From an uncultured Cohaesibacter sp. (GTDB taxonomy: Bacteria > Pseudomonadota > Alphaproteobacteria > Rhizobiales > Cohaesibacteraceae): a DNA stretch of 64,000 nt. Below the pieces are notes generated by a model that made no database searches, was not told the DNA's origin, and worked only from the letters and a program-made list of their open reading frames with translations. Of this stretch, positions 58,909 to 64,000 are shown piece after piece. The stretch's first letter is position 1, and every line of letters begins with the position of its first letter. A program made the translations under genes and the position numbers. Location of the stretch: contig NZ_OY782764.1 of assembly GCF_963678225.1 (NCBI RefSeq), forward strand, positions 985,001 to 1,049,000. Reading direction: 5' to 3'.

Positions 58909-60174
58909 TCAGGTATTCATATTGTCGAAGAATTCCGCATTGTCCTTTGTTGCACGCAATTTATCGAGCAGGAACTCAATGGCATCAACGTTGCTCATGG
59001 CACCAAGAATACGACGCAGAACAAAGACCTTCTGCAGATCTTTCTTATCGACCATAAGCTCTTCCTTGCGGGTACCCGATTTGAGGATATCCATGGCAGG
59101 GAAGATACGCTTGTCGGAAACCTTGCGATCAAGAACGATTTCGGCGTTACCCGTGCCCTTGAATTCTTCGAAGATAACCTCGTCCATGCGACTACCCGTA
59201 TCAATCAGGGCGGTGGCGATGATCGTTAGCGATCCACCTTCCTCGATATTACGGGCTGCACCAAAGAAGCGCTTCGGACGCTGCAACGCGTTGGCATCCA
59301 CACCACCGGTCAAAACTTTACCGGAAGACGGAATAACCGTGTTGTAGGCACGCCCAAGACGCGTAATGGAATCGAGCAGAATAACCACATCACGGCCGTG
59401 TTCGACCAGACGCTTGGCCTTTTCGATCACCATTTCGGCAACCTGCACGTGACGGGAAGCCGGCTCATCAAATGTGGATGAGACCACTTCACCATTCACC
59501 GTCCGTTTCATGTCGGTCACCTCTTCAGGGCGCTCGTCAATGAGCAGCACGATAAGGCAGCTGTCCGGATGGTTGGCAGTGATCGATTTTGCGATATTCT
59601 GCAAAAGAACGGTTTTACCGGTACGCGGCGGCGCAACGATCAAAGCACGCTGACCCTTACCAAGCGGAGCGACCAGATCGATCACACGACTGGACATGTC
59701 CTTACCGGTTGGATCAGTGGCTTCAAGCTTGAAGCGCTCATCAGGATGCAATGGCGTCAGGTTATCGAAATGAACCTTGTGACGCGCCTTGTCCGGATCT
59801 TCGAAGTTGACAGTATTCACCTTCAGAAGGGCAAAGTAGCGTTCGCCTTCCTTCGGGCTGCGAATATGTCCTTCCACCGTATCCCCCGTACGCAAGGAAA
59901 AGCGCCGGATCTGGGAAGGTGAAATGTAGATGTCGTCCGGGCCAGGCAGATAGTTTGCATCTGGCGACCGCAGAAAACCGAAACCGTCTTGAAGTACCTC
60001 GACGACACCTTCGCCGATGATATCTGTTTCTCTTTCTGCAAGCTGTTTGAGGATCGCAAAAAGCAGTTCCTGCTTTCGCAGCGTACTGGCATTTTCGACC
60101 TCGAGCTCTTCAGCGAAATTCAGTAGCTCTGTCGGAGATTTTTTTTTGAGTTCTTTTAGTTTCATTTCGCGCAT
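58909..60174 (-). CDS. rho: transcription termination factor Rho
   Basis: RNA-dependent ATPase helicase for factor-dependent termination. It has 421 residues from [15 protein letters not shown], the usual alphaproteobacterial length. The N-terminal helical RHO_N and cold-shock RNA-binding domain ([18 protein letters not shown]) is followed by the Walker A APPRTGKT and Walker B-like [13 protein letters not shown]. The ATG at 60174 has GAGAG before it; the frame is open to 60237. It lies 267 bases downstream of hemJ, and that long leader could allow autoregulation as in other bacteria. Confidence 0.98.
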   Translation of the reverse strand: MREMKLKELKKKSPTELLNFAEELEVENASTLRKQELLFAILKQLAERETDIIGEGVVEVLQDGFGFLRSPDANYLPGPDDIYISPSQIRRFSLRTGDTVEGHIRSPKEGERYFALLKVNTVNFEDPDKARHKVHFDNLTPLHPDERFKLEATDPTGKDMSSRVIDLVAPLGKGQRALIVAPPRTGKTVLLQNIAKSITANHPDSCLIVLLIDERPEEVTDMKRTVNGEVVSSTFDEPASRHVQVAEMVIEKAKRLVEHGRDVVILLDSITRLGRAYNTVIPSSGKVLTGGVDANALQRPKRFFGAARNIEEGGSLTIIATALIDTGSRMDEVIFEEFKGTGNAEIVLDRKVSDKRIFPAMDILKSGTRKEELMVDKKDLQKVFVLRRILGAMSNVDAIEFLLDKLRATKDNAEFFDNMNT

Positions 60175-60441
60175 AGCGAAACTCTCATATAAGGGATAAG
60201 CAACCAAGGGAAAAAAGGTAGGAAGAAAACGAGGCACTGTTGTTTGTTATTGTGCCTCGCTAGAACCTCGGAAAACAAAGGAAAGAAAGCGTCTCCAAGG
60301 TATTCATCGTTAGAAACGATTTCGCGGAACATAGCTGCTTCGCATAGACTGGGCAAGCCCTGTGATACAAAAATATGTCGCTGGACCAGATGAAAGGGCC
60401 AAATTGAGACGAATTGCTAGTCTCAACCCCCGAATTTGCCG

Positions 60442-60894
60442 TCAGTAAAAGGGTTTAACAACAGCCAGAATGACGATTGCCACCATCAACAGCGTGGGAA
60501 CTTCGTTGAAATAACGATAGTAAACATGGTCCTTGCGATTTTCATCAGCAGCAAAGACACGCACATAGCGTGCACACACCATATGGTAAGCGGTCATCAG
60601 GCTTACAAGAAGAAACTTGATGTGAAGCCAAATGGCATCAGCTGTCCAAATGCCATGACCAAAGGCCAGCCACAAACCGAAAATCCAAGATGCAATCAGA
60701 GAAGGGTTCATGATGCCCTTCAACAATTTGCGTTCCATGACCTTGAATATTTCAGATTTCTCAGACCCGACCTCAGACATTGCATGATAGACGAACAATC
60801 GCGGCAAATAGAAAATCCCTGCCATCCATGTGATGACAGAGATGATATGCAGGGCCTTTGTCCACTCATAGGGAAGAAATTCCAGAAAATCCAT
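60442..60894 (-). CDS. hemJ: protoporphyrinogen oxidase HemJ
   Basis: Inner-membrane oxidase that converts protoporphyrinogen IX to protoporphyrin IX. It has 150 residues with four membrane helices and the conserved TKALHIISVITWMAG (heme-ligand-type His near residue 16). It acts downstream of the hemC, hemD and hemE products found in this window. The start at 60894 (MDFLEFL) has GAGG before it; an upstream TTG at 60906 is not favoured. It lies 57 bases after hemE on the same strand. Confidence 0.93.
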   Translation of the reverse strand: MDFLEFLPYEWTKALHIISVITWMAGIFYLPRLFVYHAMSEVGSEKSEIFKVMERKLLKGIMNPSLIASWIFGLWLAFGHGIWTADAIWLHIKFLLVSLMTAYHMVCARYVRVFAADENRKDHVYYRYFNEVPTLLMVAIVILAVVKPFY

Positions 60895-60951
60895 TTCAGT
60901 CCTCAATTCACTTGAACAAAAGCCCGGTCATTTGCTCGTTCAATATCACGC

Positions 60952-61983
60952 TTAGCCCCTATAGGAACGCACGCGCTGAATCAGTCGATGAACCAGATCG
61001 ATATTGCCCTGCGGGGAGATACCATGACCCAGATTGAAAATAAAAGGTCCATTGCTCCAAGACGCCATGATCCGGTCAATGGATTCATCCAGATGTCGTT
61101 CGTCAGACATCAACAAGGTCGGATCCAGATTGCCCTGCAAAGCCACCTTCGGCTGCAAGACATCCCGCGCCCAGTCCAGAGGTACGGTCCAGTCCAACCC
61201 GATGGCATTTACGCCTGTGGCCTCAACAAAATCAACGAGCCGCACACCCGCCCCTTTTGGAAAACCGATAATCTTTGCGTCCGGAATTTGAGTGCGGACA
61301 CCTGCCACGATTCTGGCGATGGGATCACGAGAAGCCGAAAGATAGAGCGCATCATCCAGCACGCCAGCCCAGCTATCAAAAATCTGCACCGCATCGGCGC
61401 CTGATTGCAGCTGTTTGACCAGATAAAGGATAGACGCTTCGACCAGCACATCGATCAGGGCATGAAAAGCTTCTGGATGCTTGCGTGCAAACAAACGGGC
61501 GGGAGCCTGATCCGGCGTGCCATGCCCTGCGATCATATAGGTGGCAACGGTCCAGGGTGCACCACAAAATCCAAGAAAAGTGGTTTCCCCCGGTAGCCCT
61601 TCTCGAATCTTTCCAATTGCTTCGAAAACCGGATTAAGATTCTCCAGAACGATCGAAGGATCAAGATCCTTGATTTCTTCAGCAGAGATCGGATCGAGCT
61701 GCGGTCCTTCCCCTTGAACAAACCTCACCGAACGCCCAATTGCATCAGGAATCACGAGAATATCGGAAAATAGGATCGCTGCATCAAAGCCAAATCGACG
61801 AATGGGCTGAAGAGTTACTTCGCAAGCCAAATCAGGATTGTAGCAAAGGGAGAGAAAGCTTCCTGCCTCTGCCCTGGTGGCACGATATTCAGGAAGATAC
61901 CTTCCCGCTTGCCTCATCAACCAGATCGGAGGAACTTTCTCAGTTTGGCCATTGAGCACGTTCATCAAGCGTCGATTGTTCAC
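60952..61983 (-). CDS. hemE: uroporphyrinogen decarboxylase
   Basis: Removes four carboxyl groups from uroporphyrinogen III to give coproporphyrinogen III. It has 343 residues with the N-terminal PPIWLMRQAGRYLPEYR, the substrate-binding FSDILVIPDA and the GFCGAPWTVATYMI signature. It is the gene next to the candidate chromosomal origin and transcribed away from it, the same position as in Caulobacter, where hemE borders the origin. Confidence 0.98.
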   Translation of the reverse strand: MNNRRLMNVLNGQTEKVPPIWLMRQAGRYLPEYRATRAEAGSFLSLCYNPDLACEVTLQPIRRFGFDAAILFSDILVIPDAIGRSVRFVQGEGPQLDPISAEEIKDLDPSIVLENLNPVFEAIGKIREGLPGETTFLGFCGAPWTVATYMIAGHGTPDQAPARLFARKHPEAFHALIDVLVEASILYLVKQLQSGADAVQIFDSWAGVLDDALYLSASRDPIARIVAGVRTQIPDAKIIGFPKGAGVRLVDFVEATGVNAIGLDWTVPLDWARDVLQPKVALQGNLDPTLLMSDERHLDESIDRIMASWSNGPFIFNLGHGISPQGNIDLVHRLIQRVRSYRG

Positions 61984-62287
61984 GAATTTTGTCTCCCCGT
62001 TTGCAGTCCGAATTGAGCACGATTCCCAACAAACTTCCTAATAAAATATTTAAGTTTTAGAATCTGTTTCTTCTTTTAGACCGTGGATTGTGGGAGTTAT
62101 TTTTGGCCCACACATTGCCCACAATGACTCTTGAACAACTGTGATTCAACAGTCGTTACCTTCTAGTAACTTTTAGGGACCAATGGGGACAAGTCTTATC
62201 GACAGGCAGATTTCCGCGGAGTCTTCTGTGGTCAAATCTGGGGGCTATCTGGAGACAGAAATTGAGCAAAGTTTAACAAAGTGTGCA

Positions 62288-62302
62288 TTAACTGTTTGTT
62301 AA
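62288..62302. promoter_or_regulatory. CtrA-type motif 1 in the candidate origin
   Basis: TTAACTGTTTGTTAA, exact TTAA-N7-TTAA, the full CtrA recognition motif. Confidence 0.6.
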
Positions 62303-62355
62303 CCTCAGTAAACAGAGTGTTAATAAAACAGGCGTTGCTCAACTCAGCTTGGGGA

Positions 62356-62370
62356 TTAATAAATGGTTAA
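62356..62370. promoter_or_regulatory. CtrA-type motif 2 in the candidate origin
   Basis: TTAATAAATGGTTAA, exact TTAA-N7-TTAA, 68 bp from motif 1. Confidence 0.6.
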
Positions 62371-62460
62371 CGGGCATGAAAAGCCAAGCTCGGGAAAAAC
62401 GGCTTGATTATCCCCTGTTGCCCACACCCCCTGTTGAAGAATCGATTGTTGAAGCCGGTC

Positions 62461-62475
62461 TTAACCCTCTATTAA
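62461..62475. promoter_or_regulatory. CtrA-type motif 3 in the candidate origin
   Basis: TTAACCCTCTATTAA, exact TTAA-N7-TTAA, 105 bp from motif 2 and 147 bases before the maf start. Confidence 0.6.
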
Positions 62476-62621
62476 GACAGTCTCATGACGGAAATTGCTG
62501 TTTTCCGGCCTTTTCAGCCTGTGTAAATCGTGACAGAGGGGAAAGATCCACAACAGCCGTTTTGTTTGACGCCTGCTTGCTCTAAAACTCGGATCATCTT
62601 CTCAACGGTTGGACCTTTTTC

Positions 62622-63218
62622 ATGATTCCATTGATTCTAGCTTCCAAAAGTCAGGCTCGGGCACAGCTCTTGTCCAATGCCGGCCTTTCATTTGAGACAT
62701 CGGTTGCGCAAATTGATGAGCGCGCCGCCGAACAGCCTCTATTGGCAGCAGGGGCTTCTCCTGCCGATATAGCAACCCTGCTTGCTCAGGTGAAAGCGAC
62801 CGAGGTGTCCGTTCGCAATCCCGGTGCGCTGGTCATCGGAGCCGATCAGACATTGGGTTTTGGGGATAAACGCTTCAACAAACCAGAAGATGACGCTGCT
62901 GCGCGCCGCCAGCTGCTGGAATTGGCCGGTCAGAGCCACCAGCTGAATTCGGCTGTGGTTTGTGCAAAAGATGGGGAAATCCTCTGGAGCCATGTTTCGA
63001 CAGCCACCCTCACCATGCGGCCATTGAGCCCGGAAGAGATCGGGCGCTATATGGCGCGCGTTGGCGATCAGGTGCGTTCCAGTGTCGGCTGTTATCAGCT
63101 TGAAGGGCTTGGCGTGCAATTGTTTGAAAAGATTGATGGCGACTATTTCACCATCCTCGGATTGCCCCTCCTCCCATTGCTCGGCTATTTGCGTGACCAT
63201 CAGGGACTGGGTTTTTGA
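62622..63218 (+). CDS. maf: Maf-like nucleoside triphosphate pyrophosphatase
   Basis: Hydrolyses non-canonical or pyrimidine nucleoside triphosphates to monophosphates. It has 198 residues with the N-terminal loop [17 protein letters not shown], the acidic GADQTL motif and the C-terminal [12 protein letters not shown] region. The ATG is preceded by GGACCTTTTTC, a poor Shine-Dalgarno. It overlaps no gene, is 2 bases from aroE, and faces away from the candidate origin. maf-aroE is the conserved order beside the origin in alphaproteobacteria. Confidence 0.93.
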   Translation: MIPLILASKSQARAQLLSNAGLSFETSVAQIDERAAEQPLLAAGASPADIATLLAQVKATEVSVRNPGALVIGADQTLGFGDKRFNKPEDDAAARRQLLELAGQSHQLNSAVVCAKDGEILWSHVSTATLTMRPLSPEEIGRYMARVGDQVRSSVGCYQLEGLGVQLFEKIDGDYFTILGLPLLPLLGYLRDHQGLGF

Positions 63219-63220
63219 TC

Positions 63221-64000
63221 ATGACTACGACTAATTCATCCAGTGCGCCCAAGGCCTTTGTCATTGGCTGGCCCATTGAACAATCCAAATCACCGGTCAT
63301 TCATGGTCATTGGCTTAAAAAATTCGGCTTTGCCGGCTCCTATGAGAAGATCGCCGTTGAGCCGGACGCATTGGGCAGCTTTATTGCAGAGATGAAAGAC
63401 AAGGGATTTGCCGGTGGCAATGTGACAATCCCGCACAAACAGGCGGTTCTGGCCTTTGCTGATGTGATTCATCCTGCGGCCAAAAGACTTCACGCTGCAA
63501 ATACTCTTTGGTTTGAGGATGGGAAGCTCCATGCTGACAATACCGATGGCTACGGCTTTCTAGCCAATCTTGATCAGCTACAGCCTGGTTGGGATAGCAA
63601 AAAGGGCGGCCATGCAATGGTATTGGGCGCCGGAGGCGCAGCACGACCCATCATCAATGGCTTGATAGAGCGTGGCTTTTCGACCGTTACGATAGCGAAT
63701 CGAACAAAAGAAAAAGCAGAGGTGCTCGTAAAGCTCTTCACTGAGCTTGGATATGACGATCATTTGCAGTGCATCGAATGGGACAGGCGGTCTGAGCAGC
63801 TTTGTGATATCGACCTGCTTGTGAACACCTCAAGCCTGGGCATGATCGGTCAACCACCTCTCGAAATTTCCCTTGCCGCTTTGTCCGCCTCTGCATTGGT
63901 GACTGATATTGTCTATAATCCTCTTGAAACGGATCTGTTGCGGCAGGCAAGAATGAAAGGCAATCTGGTCGTTGATGGGCTGGGCATGTTGCTGCATCAG
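63221..64000 (+). CDS. aroE: shikimate dehydrogenase (3' truncated by window edge)
   Basis: NADPH-dependent reduction of 3-dehydroshikimate to shikimate in the aromatic amino acid pathway. The visible 260 codons start MTTTNSSSAPKAFVIGWPIE. Substrate residues are in SKSPVIHG; Lys73 in NVTIPHK and Asp109 in NTDGYG form the catalytic pair. NADP-binding GAGGAARP is at about 136. The reading frame continues to the last base, so perhaps 20-30 residues are missing. It begins 2 bases after the maf stop, so the two are co-transcribed. Confidence 0.95.
   Translation, partial: MTTTNSSSAPKAFVIGWPIEQSKSPVIHGHWLKKFGFAGSYEKIAVEPDALGSFIAEMKDKGFAGGNVTIPHKQAVLAFADVIHPAAKRLHAANTLWFEDGKLHADNTDGYGFLANLDQLQPGWDSKKGGHAMVLGAGGAARPIINGLIERGFSTVTIANRTKEKAEVLVKLFTELGYDDHLQCIEWDRRSEQLCDIDLLVNTSSLGMIGQPPLEISLAALSASALVTDIVYNPLETDLLRQARMKGNLVVDGLGMLLHQ

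Larger units (their letters stand above)
61984..62621. other. candidate chromosomal replication origin (oriC) between hemE and maf
   Basis: 638 bases without a convincing gene. It has an AT-rich stretch at about 62040-62080 and three exact TTAA-N7-TTAA motifs at 62288, 62356 and 62461. DnaA-box-like words of 7 of 9 matches to TTATCCACA are TTGCCCACA (62115, 62418), TTATCCCCT (62408), AGATCCACA (62544) and, inverted, TGTGGTCAA (62226). The hemE side is where the Caulobacter origin lies. A 78-codon open frame here (62349-62585) shows no domain. Motif and position argue for an origin; no perfect DnaA box was found. Confidence 0.65.

Noticed and set aside
60175..60441. A rho leader peptide or riboswitch
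   Set aside because: The 267-base leader could take part in autoregulation, but I see no conserved peptide or structured motif.
62349..62585. A 78-codon open frame in the hemE-maf gap
   Set aside because: No domain, no ribosome-binding site, and it overlaps the CtrA-type motifs and DnaA-like boxes, so the region is better explained as an origin.

Overview
The window is core chromosome from an alphaproteobacterium, most likely of the order Hyphomicrobiales (Rhizobiales). The evidence is gene order and protein style: hemE-hemJ-rho-mnmE-mnmG-rsmG-parA-parB beside a hemE/maf intergenic region, hemC-hemD-mitofilin-HemY divergent from tsaD-gpsA, ffh-rpsP-rimM-trmD, and CtrA-type motifs. Base composition is moderate (roughly half GC by eye). 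A marine genus such as Cohaesibacter would fit, but that is a guess. I see no insertion sequences, prophage genes or CRISPR arrays. The only RNA gene recognised is one tRNA-Thr.

Layout. 1-5.5 kb: the end of an M23 peptidase gene, convergent with the clpB disaggregase gene, then a MOSC protein. 5.5-11 kb: a glycerol module on the minus strand (glpR, glpD, glpF, glpK) with GlpR-like half-sites in the glpR-glpD gap. 11.4-13.7 kb: a DUF707 protein, an aldo/keto reductase and tRNA-Thr(CGT). 14-19.4 kb: tetrapyrrole cluster hemC-hemD-mitofilin-like-HemY. 19.6-22.5 kb: tsaD-gpsA-YciI-EVE operon. 22.6-24.1 kb: a small membrane protein divergent from a TetR regulator, and a GNAT protein. 24.3-33.8 kb, mostly minus strand: leuC, rplS, an MBL-fold hydrolase, a Lrp regulator divergent from a PhzF isomerase, then trmD, rimM, rpsP, ffh and a HAD phosphatase. 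The usual trmD-rplS adjacency is broken by the MBL/Lrp/PhzF block.

33.9-46.2 kb: a membrane diguanylate cyclase, a yeast-type lysine-forming saccharopine dehydrogenase, a cytochrome c'-cytochrome b561 pair, a Lrp regulator divergent from an ornithine cyclodeaminase, acetyl-CoA synthetase, a GNAT protein, a DNA-binding-domain-less cyclic-nucleotide-binding protein next to an OmpR-type response regulator, cowN (protects nitrogenase from CO) with a sigma-54-type promoter, an L,D-transpeptidase-fold protein and a YggS-type PLP protein. 46.5-50.8 kb: leuS-lptE-holA.

50.8-64 kb is the replication-origin and segregation neighbourhood. parAB, rsmG, mnmG, mnmE, rho, hemJ and hemE are on the minus strand, with an MFS transporter before them and maf and aroE (cut by the window edge) on the plus strand after them. 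Seven parS-like palindromes lie between 50.85 and 57.24 kb, four of them within 143 bp between mnmG and mnmE. The 0.64 kb hemE-maf gap has an AT-rich stretch, degenerate DnaA-box-like words and three exact TTAA-N7-TTAA motifs (CtrA type). I read it as the probable chromosomal origin under CtrA control. ParB bound at the parS cluster, about 5 kb away, would organise and segregate that origin. The window is largely ordinary housekeeping DNA; the origin/parS architecture and the cowN promoter are the most informative parts.
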